From: Tragulus kanchil
Lineage: Eukaryota; Chordata; Mammalia; Artiodactyla; Tragulidae
DNA length: 64,000 nt
Direction: 5' to 3'
Assembly (NCBI GenBank): GCA_022376925.1
Contig: JAIOJX010000028.1
Coordinates: 69,653,001-69,717,000, forward strand
This document shows positions 23,113 to 35,934 of this stretch, in pieces. The position numbers were made by a program, and so were the translations under genes. A model generated the notes under the pieces. The model had not been told where the DNA came from and ran no database searches. It was given only the letters and a program-made list of their open reading frames with translations. The first letter of the stretch is position 1. Every line of letters begins with the position of its first letter.

Positions 23113-24935
23113 TATGGGGACTTCTTTTGTCCAAGGAGAACTGCTATTTCCAGGCAAATCTCTTCACTCTTTATGATTTAATTGTGACTGTATAACTGAT
23201 TCATGGATGATGAACATATAACTACTTCTGGACAAAGCATCCTTTTGCTCCTGCGAAAGACAACAGGGTCCTATTATTGTTCTGTGGCACTGGGAAAACA
23301 CTTTCTATCGAGATTTTGCAGTTGAAGATTAAAGGAACTAGAATCATGGAGCAGGGTGGTCATAGGGAATCCCTTGAACCTGTGTCCAACGTTATGTGAA
23401 TAGGGAATAGATGTTTGTAGAATCACTGTGATTATGGATCTATTTTTACCATTTCAAAATTTAGCCTATACTGAATAAAACATTATTACAGTTTATGAAT
23501 TTATTCTATATAATCTGAACTAGTTTAAATACTTTATTTGATTTTTAAAATTCTAATGAAGTATATGCAAAACTATAATTACAAAACATAAGTAGAAGAT
23601 ATTCTCATTGGCATTTAGTCACAACTGTCTATAACATAAACAAGAAAACACATTTATACAGATATCAATATTTTTTTAAACTTGGCAAAATAACCAAGTT
23701 GCAACCTAAGATAAAATTTACATTTCTCTTGGGATAAGACTCAGAGAGAGAGAGAGAGATAAGAAGACAGGAAACAGAGATAAAACATGTAATAATTTAA
23801 AAGGCTGTTTCTATGAACTGAAATTTGTAAGAATTTATCCATATATTCCTGATATTTATAAGCATTTTATTGACTTCTACAATTGCTTTTAAGACAATGA
23901 GAAAAAAACTACTAATACATATGGAAATAAGTCACAAGTACAGGAACTGTATGTCCACAATCATGAAGATAAATTTTCATGATACAGTTACTTGTGAATT
24001 ACCATTAATTGACTTATCAATTCAGAGAAAGATTGAAATAAATAAATGAATTAGAAGAAAATCTGATATGTTTGTTGTTGAAAGCACACTAAACAATATT
24101 TGATGTAAAATATTAATACTATATAGTATCATTTCTGTATAGTCCATTTCTATTCTTAAAAAGTAAATTGAATTAATATGTAATATATGGTTTCAAATTG
24201 TTAAAGTAAATTGTTGGAATGCACATTAAAATGAAAGATCAAAATGAAGACATTAAAAAATCTTTTTCATTAATTTTTTTTTAAAAGTTAGGTTTGAAAA
24301 GCTAACAGTTGAGAAGCTTTGGATCAGAGGTGAAGAGATTATTGATTATTATTGACCAAGAGTAGTTTGAAAATACTCACTGGGGTCAAAAATGAAAGTT
24401 GTGAGTATCTTTCTGAGTGATTAATTATTTTTAGTATTATGAATATTTTCTATTAAGTTAAAACAAATTGAATGTGAGTTCAGTATTTCATGTAGAAAAA
24501 AGACATTGGCAATTCAAATCAGTGAGATTTTCTGCAGAACAACTGACTTGGCACCAAAGAAAAATATGAAAAATACGAATTTTTCTTTCAAAATTAAATG
24601 AAGTTGATATTATTCTTTAGATTTTAGACTACAACTTGAAAACTATTGAATTACATATTTCATTAGTGATTTTTCCTAAATGCTTTTCATATTGCAGTTC
24701 TCGGTTCAGCATTATTGTCAGAAAAGTCTTAAAATAGATCTTCATGAATGGATTCTTACAGAGTTGATCAGAGTTCAGTTAATGTCCCACAGAAAACAAT
24801 AAGCCAAAGGAACTTTATCCCAAGACCAGGAGGAGATATTTTCTTAAAGGACATTGTTGTAAAGCAGCTTGGATTTTTCCAGATTCAGTTTAGGTATAAA
24901 AACAGGCATTGTTCTGGGCTTTAACAAAAAATAAT
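23113..24935. other. AT-rich single-copy DNA
   Basis: Holds a short (GA)n run at about 23744-23759. No other repeat or gene recognised. Confidence 0.45.
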
Positions 24936-24938
24936 GAA

Positions 24939-25103
24939 GTGAAAATCACTCAACTGTGTCCAACTCTTTGTGACTCTATGAAATGTAGTACACCAAACTC
25001 CTACTTTGTGGAAATCTCCAGGTAAAATACTGGAGTGGCTAGTCATTTCCTTCTCCAGGGGATCTTTTGACCCAGGGAATGAACCCAGGTCTCCTTCAAA
25101 TAA
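24939..25103 (-). mobile_element. Bov-tA SINE, head-truncated
   Basis: Minus strand: 'gtgtccaactctttgtgac', 'aaatactggagtggctag', 'ttctccaggggatctttt', 'aacccaggtctcc'. The tRNA-like head end is absent. Confidence 0.88.
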
Positions 25104-25642
25104 CCTAGGTCCAAATGAAAATTCAGTTTCTTCTAAAACTACTATTCTGTCTTTAAAATGATTTTCCTAGAAGTGTAATTGTTTATTTGTATTGACTAAA
25201 TTTTGAATGTGCTACTGTGTCTGTATGTCAGGTCATTATTTTAATATCTCTTTGAAAACTAATCACTTGGAAAGGACCGTATCTAACTGTGAAAAACTAT
25301 AGTGAAGAAATTCTATACAACTATCTCTTTAGTACAGTGCAGTAAGGTAGGAATTTCCTAATTTCCAAAATCAAAGTAATGCATGGCAATTTATTTTTAA
25401 TATGAGACTTTTATATCTAACTTGATTTTTAAGGTAGATGCTTAGTCTTCCATTTTTAGATTCCTAGCTTCAGAATGTATTTGCTATTGTAAACAAAATA
25501 TATGAGTGAATTTTATTCATAGTTTTCATCATATGTTTGCATATAGCATATTTCTTAACTCAAGCAAAAGATCACAACATATTTGTGTTAGTTTTCATGG
25601 ATTGCTATAATGAAGCACCACAAACTAAATAGCTTTAACAGA

Positions 25643-25865
25643 GGCCTCTTCAGTGTGTCCAGGGCACACTGCCGGCCTGTCTGACCTGCCATGCAGGGAA
25701 GTGCAGCATGCGTGCATGTATTAGGACCAGAAAGATGGTGAATTAGGTCTGGGCAGGGTGAAGACTGAGGAAGCTCCAGTGGAGCTCCCTAACAGTCCTG
25801 ACTTGCAAATCGGTCATCCATCCTGGGTATAGAGGCAAAAGACTAATCAAACCATCTAGTAGCTA
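25643..25865 (+). pseudogene. 28S rRNA pseudogene, 5' part (interrupted duplicate)
   Basis: Same start as the longer copy at 26798. It stops at the duplication 9 junction just after 'accatctagtagcta'. Not a separate insertion. Confidence 0.85.
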
Positions 25866-26093
25866 TCTCGGTTCAGAAAAGTCTTAAAATAGATCTTCAT
25901 GAATGGATTCTTACAGAGTTGATCAGAGTTCAGTTAATGTCCCACAGAAAACAATAAGCCAAAGGAACTTTATCCCAAGACCAGGAGGAGATATTTTCTT
26001 AAAGGACATTGTTGTAAAGCAGCTTGGATTTTTCCAGATTCAGTTTAGGTATAAAAACAGGCATTGTTCTGGGCTTTAACAAAAAATAATGAA

Positions 26094-26258
26094 GTGAAAA
26101 TCACTCAACTGTGTCCAACTCTTTGTGACTCTATGAAATGTAGTACACCAAACTCCTACTTTGTGGAAATCTCCAGGTAAAATACTGGAGTGGCTAGTCA
26201 TTTCCTTCTCCAGGGGATCTTTTGACCCAGGGAATGAACCCAGGTCTCCTTCAAATAA
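26094..26258 (-). mobile_element. Bov-tA SINE, duplicate of 24939-25103
   Basis: Offset 1155 copy of the same element, produced by duplication 9. Confidence 0.87.
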
Positions 26259-26797
26259 CCTAGGTCCAAATGAAAATTCAGTTTCTTCTAAAACTACTAT
26301 TCTGTCTTTAAAATGATTTTCCTAGAAGTGTAATTGTTTATTTGTATTGACTAAATTTTGAATGTGCTACTGTGTCTGTATGTCAGGTCATTATTTTAAT
26401 ATCTCTTTGAAAACTAATCACTTGGAAAGGACCGTATCTAACTGTGAAAAACTATAGTGAAGAAATTCTATACAACTATCTCTTTAGTACAGTGCAGTAA
26501 GGTAGGAATTTCCTAATTTCCAAAATCAAAGTAATGCATGGCAATTTATTTTTAATATGAGACTTTTATATCTAACTTGATTTTTAAGGTAGATGCTTAG
26601 TCTTCCATTTTTAGATTCCTAGCTTCAGAATGTATTTGCTATTGTAAACAAAATATATGAGTGAATTTTATTCATAGTTTTCATCATATGTTTGCATATA
26701 GCATATTTCTTAACTCAAGCAAAAGATCACAACATATTTGTGTTAGTTTTCATGGATTGCTATAATGAAGCACCACAAACTAAATAGCTTTAACAGA

Positions 26798-27420
26798 GGC
26801 CTCTTCAGTGTGTCCAGGGCACACTGCCGGCCTGTCTGACCTGCCATGCAGGGAAGTGCAGCATGCGTGCATGTATTAGGACCAGAAAGATGGTGAATTA
26901 GGTCTGGGCAGGGTGAAGACTGAGGAAGCTCCAGTGGAGCTCCCTAACAGTCCTGACTTGCAAATCGGTCATCCATCCTGGGTATAGAGGCAAAAGACTA
27001 ATCAAACCATCTAGTAGCTAGTTCCCCCTGAAGTTTCCCTCAGGAGAGCTGGTGCTCTTGCGAGAAAACCTCACAGTTTTATCTAATCTTGGGGCCGAAA
27101 GATCTCTACCTATTCTCATACTTTAAATGGGTAAGAAGCCCGGCTGGCTGTGAAGCTGGGCCTTGAATGGAAGCCCCTAGTGGGCCATTTTTGGTAAGCA
27201 GAACTGTTGCTTCTTGATGAACCGAACGCTGGGTTAAGGCACCCAGTGTCCATGCTCATCAGACCCCAGAAAAGGTGTTGGTTGATACAGAGAGCAAGAC
27301 AGTGGGCATGGAAGTCAGAATCTGTTAAGGAGTGTGTAACAACTCACCGGCCCAATCAATTAACCTTGAAAATGGATAATGCCGGAGTCCAGGGCCCATA
27401 GTTCCTGGCAATCAGAGAGG
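26798..27420 (+). pseudogene. 28S rRNA pseudogene fragment
   Basis: About 620 bases follow the order of the mammalian 28S (LSU) rRNA: 'gaaagatggtgaatta', 'gtgcaaatcggtc'-like text at about 26955, 'aaagactaatcaaaccatct', 'tgaagtttccctcaggagag', 'tttaaatgggtaagaagccc', 'agaccccagaaaaggtgttg' and 'aaggagtgtgtaacaactca'. Many substitutions are C-to-T or G-to-A at CpG sites, as expected for an old inactive copy, and GC-rich expansion sequence is missing. No rDNA neighbours are present, so it is a dispersed fragment and not an rRNA gene. The 64-codon frame inside (27207-27401) is meaningless. Confidence 0.9.
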
Positions 27421-28751
27421 CCAGGATTGTTTAACACTTGGGCTTCCTGGGAAGTCTCTAAATAATAATAATGGTAATAATAATATACCAGTATTAATAT
27501 TAATAAGTGCTATGAAATCCAGAGCAAATCGATGAGTAACAAACCTTAGGTGTTTACGATAATACATATAAGGCACCAAGGTGCAATGGCATATTTCCCA
27601 AAGACTTCATAGTAAAAAGGATTAGGAAATTAATGGTATTGATAGTTGTTAAAACCAACACAGACCCAGAATTCAGTCTTTTTGACTCTTCTCACAGGCT
27701 CTGCTTTGCTTTTAAGTCAGCAACCTATGAATCATTCTTACGCGTTAACAAGGTTTTCTGATAAATCATTGAGGGCATATTCCCCTTGAAATACTGCTGC
27801 TCATATACGCAACTAGTTTATTTGGACCACATAAATTCTTTGGTCTAATTGGATAAAAGGTGAAATATTACTCAGAATGAGAACGAAAATGATTTTTTAT
27901 GCATCAAAGAACAAAATTCAATGTGATATTCAATATAATGTTTAAAACCACCTTTACTGATAATTCAAAGGAATATTAAACATACTGTAGGTGAAAAACA
28001 GATTCCTCTATCAGTTCTTTATCAGAGCAATAATATAACTTTTCACTCATTTTAATTTGTGTCTTTTACTCAGACATTTCATTAGTTAACAATTAAATCG
28101 CGGTTTGTAGTCTATAAAAGTGCCATGGAAACTCTTAAATAATTTAAGTTCAGTTGTAAAACTGCAATAGGCCAGAGTAGATCTGAAATTTGAAATTCAA
28201 TTCCAACCTGGTCGGACTATAATAGAGAGCATAATGGAAATGCTGTTCCACCAGAGATGTTTTATTATTTATTGTGGAATGCAAATGACAGGCCACACAC
28301 CATCAACATAAGCAACTCACAGAAACTATATTATGGGCATAAGAGTCATTCATTAGACTAGGAGTTGGATTTGCATTAAAGGGTGACAGTTTGTGCTGCT
28401 CTGTGAAATTTTATTTATTTATTCTCTCTGCCAAGGTCATTCCAAACGTTCACTGTTTTCAAATGACCTCTTGGTTTATAATACAAGCACTTAAGTAAAA
28501 GTTCATTTTTCTCCTGCCTTTCCTTTTTACACAATACTCTTTCTGAAGGTTTTTTTCTCTTTTTTTACAATGCTGGGATCATATTTAGTGAACCAGCTGT
28601 GTATGTAGGCCACTTCTCTAATGTAAGAAAAAGTACAAAACTAAGTTTGAGTGTCTTGCCAGACGGACCAAAGGACTCAGTCTACACAGGACTGCTTTCA
28701 TAGACGTATCATATTTTGTAGTCTGGACACTGGCATTTCCATATTCCTGAT
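27421..28751. other. SINE-free single-copy DNA, possibly conserved non-coding
   Basis: A short (AAT)n run at about 27458-27484 is followed by about 1.1 kb without a recognisable repeat. It keeps several CpG dinucleotides (near 27740, 28098) and has no frame above background. Whether it is conserved can only be decided by alignment. Confidence 0.4.
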
Positions 28752-29850
28752 GTAGAAATTAATGGTATTGATAGTTGACCACGTTTTCCCCACAGGCTCT
28801 GCTTTGCTTTTAAGTCAGCAACCTATGAATCATTCTTACGCGTTAACAAGGTTTTCTGATAAATCATTGAGGGCATATTCCCCTTGAAATACTGCTGCTC
28901 ATATACGCAACTAGTTTATTTGGACCACATAAATTCTTTGGTCTAATTGGATAAAAGGTGAAATATTACTCAGAATGAGAACGAAAATGATTTTTTATGC
29001 ATCAAAGAACAAAATTCAATGTGATATTCAATATAATGTTTAAAACCACCTTTACTGATAATTCAAAGGAATATTAAACATACTGTAGGTGAAAAACAGA
29101 TTCCTCTATCAGTTCTTTATCAGAGCAATAATATAACTTTTCACTCATTTTAATTTGTGTCTTTTACTCAGACATTTCATTAGTTAACAATTAAATCGCG
29201 GTTTGTAGTCTATAAAAGTGCCATGGAAACTCTTAAATAATTTAAGTTCAGTTGTAAAACTGCAATAGGCCAGAGTAGATCTGAAATTTGAAATTCAATT
29301 CCAACCTGGTCGGACTATAATAGAGAGCATAATGGAAATGCTGTTCCACCAGAGATGTTTTATTATTTATTGTGGAATGCAAATGACAGGCCACACACCA
29401 TCAACATAAGCAACTCACAGAAACTATATTATGGGCATAAGAGTCATTCATTAGACTAGGAGTTGGATTTGCATTAAAGGGTGACAGTTTGTGCTGCTCT
29501 GTGAAATTTTATTTATTTATTTCTCTCTGCCAAGGTCATTCCAAACGTTCACTGTTTTCAAATGACCTCTTGGTTTATAATACAAGCACTTAAGTAAAAG
29601 TTCATTTTTCTCCTGCCTTTCCTTTTTACACAATACTCTTTCTGAAGGTTTTTTTCTCTTTTTTTACAATGCTGGGATCATATTTAGTGAACCAGCTGTG
29701 TATGTAGGCCACTTCTCTAATGTAAGAAAAAGTACAAAACTAAGTTTGAGTGTCTTGCCAGACGGACCAAAGGACTCAGTCTACACAGGACTGCTTTCAT
29801 AGACGTATCATATTTTGTAGTCTGGACACTGGCATTTCCATATTCCTGAT
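27626..29850 (+). repeat. Local tandem duplication 10 (27626-28751 / 28755-29850)
   Basis: The first 23 bases match at offset 1129. Then 44 bases of the first copy (27649-27692) are replaced by about 13 unrelated bases in the second, and identity resumes at offset 1098. The only other difference noted is one T in a run. Confidence 0.96.
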
Positions 29851-31719
29851 TTGATTATACTTCTGGAAAATCATAGCAATAGAACACATTAACTAATGTA
29901 AATAACATTATTTCAGTTCATTTAAAAGTGTTCCACTCATTTAAAAGTAAAAATATATGTTTTTTGCAAATTGTAATGCTTCTATTATTCAAAATGGCAA
30001 CCCTTTCCAATACCACTTCAAACGGAAAACCAAATCAGTAATTAGCAGAATGTTTACAAAGCATCAGTCTAAACCAAGGAGAAAAGACTGGAGAAATATT
30101 CCACCTAGGCAATTGTGAGGCTTGTTAAAGTTTTTCTGTCCTTATCCTGAAAACATGGTGTCTCATTAGGAGATATTTTGCTGAATAAGTTGTTCATTTC
30201 TGACTTCTAAGCTTTAAATTCTCTGCGATTCACTCTGACAATTTCCTTTAATCACATATTAATTTCTGAATCAAGGTTTAATAGAATAAATTAAATTTCC
30301 CATGTGATATTGCAATTATATTCTAATTGTTCTTCTTTGAGATTAAAATTAGGTCACTTTGATTAGAGAATTGGGAATCTAAAGACGTTAAAATTTCCTT
30401 TATTTAGCAAATTGTATGGTTAACTACATTAGTGCATGAATTTTAAGTTAAAATCTCAGAAGGCATCCATTGCCTCTGCAACAATAAAGATATTTGTGGG
30501 ACCCCAGTTTGAGTACAAAATGTATTAGAATTCAAACCCTTAAAACAAAATGAAAATTTCAATGTGTCCTAGGAAATCATAAAAACATAAAAGCCTGCCA
30601 TAAGATTAAAAGTGGGAGAAAATAAAATGTGTCCTAGATCTAAAACCAGTAGATGCCCTCTTGGTTTATAATACAAGCACTTAAGTAAAAGTTCATTTTT
30701 CTCCTGCCTTTCCTTTTTACACAATACTCTTTCTGAAGGTTTTTTTCTCTTTTTTTACAATGCTGGGATCATATTTAGTGAACCAGCTGTGTATGTAGGC
30801 CACTTCTCTAATGTAAGAAAAAGTACAAAACTAAGTTTGAGTGTCTTGCCAGACGGACCAAAGGACTCAGTCTACACAGGACTGCTTTCATAGACGTATC
30901 ATATTTTGTAGTCTGGACACTGGCATTTCCATATTCCTGATTTGATTATACTTCTGGAAAATCATAGCAATAGAACACATTAACTAATGTAAATAACATT
31001 ATTTCAGTTCATTTAAAAGTGTTCCACTCATTTAAAAGTAAAAATATATGTTTTTTGCAAATTGTAATGCTTCTATTATTCAAAATGGCAACCCTTTCCA
31101 ATACCACTTCAAACGGAAAACCAAATCAGTAATTAGCAGAATGTTTACAAAGCATCAGTCTAAACCAAGGAGAAAAGACTGGAGAAATATTCCACCTAGG
31201 CAATTGTGAGGCTTGTTAAAGTTTTTCTGTCCTTATCCTGAAAACATGGTGTCTCATTAGGAGATATTTTGCTGAATAAGTTGTTCATTTCTGACTTCTA
31301 AGCTTTAAATTCTCTGCGATTCACTCTGACAATTTCCTTTAATCACATATTAATTTCTGAATCAAGGTTTAATAGAATAAATTAAATTTCCCATGTGATA
31401 TTGCAATTATATTCTAATTGTTCTTCTTTGAGATTAAAGTTAGGTCACTTTGATTAGAGAATTGGGAATCTAAAGACGTTAAAATTTCCTTTATTTAGCA
31501 AATTGTATGGTTAACTACATTAGTGCATGAATTTTAAGTTAAAATCTCAGAAGGCATCCATTGCCTCTGCAACAATAAAGATATTTGTGGGACCCCAGTT
31601 TGAGTACAAAATGTATTAGAATTCAAACCCTTAAAACAAAATGAAAATTTCAATGTGTCCTAGGAAATCATAAAAACATAAAAGCCTGCCATAAGTTTAA
31701 AAGTGGGAGAAAATAAAAT
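29562..31719 (+). repeat. Local tandem duplication 11 (29562-30628 / 30653-31719)
   Basis: Offset 1091. Filler of 24 bases (30629-30652) begins 'gtgtcctag', a string also present just upstream at about 30565. Single-base differences: attaaaatt/attaaagtt and aagatta/aagttta. Confidence 0.97.
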
Positions 31720-33051
31720 TATAACAGTACAGGTTACACAAATTCTGTGACAGTAAGATCTCAAACATCCAGTAGTTTATAAGTGACAAAATAAAGAGAC
31801 ACAATGTTCATTCCTAACAATATTCATAATAGAAATGCTAATTCAATCATTTTTAGTAAGGAAGAAAAAGATAATTCAAAAAAATAAATCCAAACTTCAG
31901 AAAATGATTATTATTCTTTGGAACAGTACATTGAACTTATGAGTTTCTAGATATTCCATAGTCTTTAGGACTGATTAATAAACATAAATTTATGCCACAC
32001 TAGATAGAGGCAACAGCTTAAATATTTTAATTTAACACCACATTTTTCATCACTCTTCTGAGAACTTTCTTAATATTGGGGACAGAAAGGCTTCCTCCAC
32101 TCATTATGTGCTTTCCTTTTAAAAAAAGAGAATATTAAGCTTCAAAATTAACCTACATCTTTATTTTAAATATCAGACTATATGTCCTATATTATATATA
32201 TATGTACTAATGAACATATACAATATATATTTTGTAATATTTGACATATAATCCTTCAATGAATATTATGTTCTTATAGAACACACAGGAAAGTAATATA
32301 GAGTAATAGAAAGTTTTAAGGCATAAATATATTTAATATAATCAGAGCATTCTACTTTGAAGAAAACAGCTATACCTTAAAACAGTATATTTATCCTTTA
32401 TAAATAATGACAAAATTAGTTGCTGACTTTTATAAAACTATACTGTTCAAGTAAATTTCTCAAAGCATACTTAAATAAAATTCCTCCATTTTTCTGTATA
32501 TATAACATAAATGTGTGACATCAAAATATATATGTGTATTATATATATATATAACAGAAACATATCTATAGTTTATTAACTGAACATTAACAGGGAATTG
32601 TAGACTGATTCAAAGTTTCCTTTCCCAACCTTCAGCACTATGAAGTTCACTGTTTGTAACTGGCAAGGATGCTAAAGAAATCTTAAAAGTAGATGGAATA
32701 CATAAGTAATCTTTCTTAATTTGGTACGTCACAGATCAAGTAGGATTAATAGGCTATTAGCCTTTGCATTTATTATAATGCTCTGTCATTTCATCTGTCA
32801 CAGTTTCATCAGAAATATGACAACAGCACATCTCCTTCAATTTATCTTGTGATGCATTATAAGATGGCAAGTTGCTATTTTGTTTATTAACTTATGAAAA
32901 GAGGTAAAACTTTTATAAATGGAAACTATAATGAATGTTCAAGATCATTTCCATGCTGAAATGAACTTTCATTCCAATAATGGCTCCACCTTCAGATATC
33001 AGTAAAACTTTCAAGTTCAATAAGAGAAGACATTTGATTAAAACTTCTTTT
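29851..33051. other. AT-rich SINE-free DNA
   Basis: No SINE or LINE that I can support across this stretch, apart from TA-rich simple sequence around 32190-32240 and 32520-32555. Part of it (29851-30628) recurs through duplication 11. Confidence 0.45.
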
Positions 33052-33067
33052 AAGAGTATTCTGTTCT

Positions 33068-33379
33068 TGGGACTTCCCTGGTGGTCCAGTGGGTAAGGAC
33101 ACTGCCTTGTGGTGCAAGGGGTGCAGGTTCGATCCCTGGCCTGGGAAGATCCCACGTGCAGCAGAGCAGCTGGACCGATGTGTCCAATTACCTAGCCGGA
33201 GCTCTGGAGCACATGCCCCTAGAGCTGGTGCTCTGAGACAACAGATGCCACCGCGATGGGAGGCCCACATGGGCCAAAAGAACAAAGATGGATGAAAATA
33301 GATAAATGAAAGACCAATAGAAGTGGCCTGCCCACCCCTCTCCCTCCCCAACCCGCTCCTCCTCTCTCCCACCCCAAAA
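33068..33379 (+). mobile_element. CHR-type tRNA-derived SINE (long-tail form)
   Basis: Full length: 'ggacttccctggtggtccag', B-box-like 'ggttcgatccctgg', 'gagctctggagcacatgc', 'aacaaagatggatgaaaata', then a C-rich stretch (33330-33375) and a short A run. Target-site duplication of 16 bases, aagagtattctgttct, at 33052-33067 and 33380-33395. The clear duplication suggests a fairly recent insertion. Confidence 0.96.
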
Positions 33380-33395
33380 AAGAGTATTCTGTTCT

Positions 33396-33870
33396 CATGT
33401 TAGAGAAAAATTTAAAGGAAGCTGACTTATTGTTTAATTTACTTGTATTTTAGCTCATTTATCTCAAATATAATAAATAAACTCACTCTATGCAGAACTG
33501 ACAGAGAAATATAAACAGAAGGATACCAGCATTGCCTTGTGGCAAATATTTCCATCTTTTTTTCCTTTCAATTAATTTATATATTGTCAAATATGTAATC
33601 ATCTCTTACAACGTGCTAGGATAGATTCTGATAGTATAGGGATATATGCAATAAAGAAGTATAATGTGGGGCATGCAACCTGAAAGTGACCACAGGAAGG
33701 TGGCACTATAGGTAAAGTAGTCAAAACAGGCTGCATTTGAGGAGAAACCTGACTGAACTGAGAGAGTAAGACATGACACTGTCTACCATCAGAGTGTTTT
33801 TAGCAGTGGGAAAGGCAACAGCAAGGCCATAGGGCAGAAGCAAAACTAATGCATTTGATAAACAGCAAGA
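33396..33870. other. Single-copy DNA
   Basis: No gene or recognised repeat. Confidence 0.4.
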
Positions 33871-33878
33871 CATGCAAT

Positions 33879-34062
33879 GGGATTCTCTTGTGGCTCAGGT
33901 GGTAAAGAATCTGCCCACAATGCAGGAGATCTAGGTTCAATTCCTGGGTCAGGAGCATCTACTGAAGAAGAAAATGGCAGCTCACTCCAGGATTCTTGCC
34001 TGGGAAAATCCTATGGACAGGTTTCAAAGAGTCAGGCACAACTGAGCGACTAACACTTTCAC
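33879..34062 (+). mobile_element. Bov-tA SINE
   Basis: Head 'gtggctcaggtggtaaagaa' and 'aggttcaattcctgggtcag', body 'ggcagctcactccagg', 'gtcaggcacaactgagcgac'. Flanked by a likely duplication atgcaat (33872-33878 and 34072-34078). Confidence 0.93.
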
Positions 34063-34078
34063 ATTCGAAATATGCAAT

Positions 34079-35117
34079 AGGAGAAAGAGTGGAAAGAGAT
34101 TTAGATTAGAGAAGTGACTTTAGAACACATTTGTATTTGAATAAAGCTGGATTTGCTAACTTATTTCAGTGAGGGTATATGCATATCATTGAAACCAATG
34201 GGCTTCTCAGTAACAGAGTGTATGGTTATGTAGTCATTGTTTTGTGTTGAGACTTTCCTGAGGATTTATGGAAGTGGGCATTGTCCTAGACTGGCCACTA
34301 TCAGAAACTACAGATAATACTCTAATTCAATATATTAATATTTCTTATCTAGAAGACAGAAAGGGCAATGTGAGGGTAAAGTTATTTGTAAGAAAGCATC
34401 AGTAATTTGTATCAGCCAGATGTGGGAATATTTGGTTATTTTAGTACTTTGGGTAACATTACTGTTTTTTCTACATTTGCCCATGAATACAGAATGGTCT
34501 GTTTTGAACTGAACCATTGAGTTTCCAGAGGAGTCTTGTCTGATGCTGATGTTAAATTGTTCATGGACAAGACCACCATGGGCATAGCTGTACAAGTTCT
34601 CAGGAAAACCAAAGCCTTGAGGGAAGTGCAACACTTGCTACTGGCTCTGAGAGGTTACTTATCTATTCCTTTAGTGTACTTGTCAGTTTTGGAAAATAAG
34701 GTTGTTTGGCTTTATGAGAACCCTCAATAATTCCTATCATCTAAAAGTGACTACTTAAGATTCATACCAAATGTTTGAAAGAAATCCATTGAGGAAGATA
34801 TTTGGGCTTGAATTTTTCTTTGGCGGAAAGCTTTTAATTATGGTTTTATTATCATCTCCTGAGTCTCTAGGATGCCATTTCCTGAGAAACAACAGGAAAC
34901 ACAGGAGAAAGAGGCTGGATGAGGAGGAACATATTAAACTGCGATGAAGTGTGCTAAGGGAGGGAAAGTGCACCCAGGGGAGGAGTGCAAGTTTTCTGGG
35001 ATTAGTGCACAGGATTACTGGTTCAGTGTCAGGAATGGTAAGATCTACATGCCTCTTTAAATGGAGGATCCCGTCTGAGAGCTAGGAGGGAAGTTACAGG
35101 CAAGGGTTGTTAAGAAG
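34079..35117. other. Single-copy DNA
   Basis: Frames of 99 codons (34335-34634 minus) and 64 codons (34536-34730 plus) overlap on opposite strands. Neither resembles a protein I recognise. Confidence 0.4.
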
Positions 35118-35190
35118 TTAGATAGTGTAGTGGTTAGGGAATTTGTGCCGAAAGTATAAAGGTTCATAGGTTTGATTCCTGGTGTAGGAA
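35118..35190 (+). mobile_element. Possible MIR head fragment
   Basis: 'gatagtgtagtggttaggga' followed by 'ggttcataggtttgattcct' resembles the tRNA-derived head of MIR. Short and diverged. Confidence 0.42.
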
Positions 35191-35212
35191 GAGGAGGGAA
35201 GAGAGGAGGGAA

Positions 35213-35650
35213 AATTGCAAAATGGTACATTCACTCTGGAAAATAGTTTAAAATCTTTTTTTTTTCTTTTAATTTTTTTGCAGGGGGGCAGGTTGGGGAG
35301 GGAGGGGGGCAGGCGGGCCACTTCTATTGTTCTTTCATTTGTCTATTTTCACCCATCTTTGTTCTTTGGCCTGTGTGGGCCTCCCATCGCAGTGGCCTCT
35401 GTTGTCGCAGAGCACTGGCTCTGGGCGCATGCGCTCCAGAGCTCCAGCTCGGTAATTGGACATATCGGTCCAGCCGCTCTGCTGAACGTGGGATCTTCCC
35501 AGGCCAGGGATCCAACCTGCGCCCCTTGCACCGCATGGTGGTGTCCTTACCCACTGGACCATCAGGGAAGCCCAGTTTAAAAATTTTTTACAAAACTAAA
35601 CATGTACTTGCTATATGCTTAGCAATTCTTCCTGGTATTTTCAGGGGATT
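35213..35650 (+). mobile_element. Old L1 fragment split by a SINE
   Basis: 'aaaatggtacattcactctg' before the SINE and 'acaaaactaaacatgtactt' after it are consecutive parts of L1 ORF2 3' coding sequence. The SINE at 35254-35573 separates them. No open frame. Confidence 0.55.
35254..35573 (-). mobile_element. CHR-type tRNA-derived SINE (long-tail form)
   Basis: Minus strand, with a G-rich complement of the C-rich tail (35282-35314), then 'cacccatctttgttctttgg', 'tctgggcgcatgcgctccag', 'ccactggaccatcagggaag'. Target-site duplication agtttaaaa at 35245-35253 and 35574-35582. Several 60-121 codon frames here are SINE translations. Confidence 0.94.
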
Positions 35651-35759
35651 GGGGGCATAGACGGGATAAGTAGGCAGAATGCAGAAGATTTTAAGAGACG
35701 TAAAAATACTCTATATAACACTATAATTACCATACCTTTGTTCTGACTCAGACTATATG

Positions 35760-35934
35760 GGCTTCCATGATGGCTCAAATGGTAAAGAATCTGCTTGCAG
35801 TGTGGGAGACCTGAGTTCAATCCTCAAAAGAAGGGAATGGCTGCCCATTCCAGTATTCTTGTCTGGAGAATTTCATGGCTCCTCCATGGGGTCACAGAGT
35901 TGGACACAACTGAGCAACTTTTGACTTTGACTTT
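35760..35934 (+). mobile_element. Bov-tA SINE
   Basis: 'atgatggctcaaatggtaaa', 'gacctgagttcaatcc', 'cattccagtattcttgtctg', 'gttggacacaactgagcaac'. Part of the middle is deleted relative to other copies. Confidence 0.9.

Larger units (their letters stand above)
24699..27020 (+). repeat. Local tandem duplication 9 (24699-25865 / 25866-27020)
   Basis: Offset 1155. The copies abut with no filler. Near its start the second copy lacks 12 bases present at 24710-24721. The junction splits the 28S rRNA pseudogene in the first copy. Confidence 0.97.

Noticed and set aside
27207..27401. 64-codon frame in the 28S-like stretch
   Set aside because: The DNA is an rRNA pseudogene, so a reading frame there has no meaning.
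35215..35580. 121-codon frame as a protein
   Set aside because: It is a translation of a minus-strand CHR-type SINE and its flank; similar peptides arise at every other copy of the SINE.
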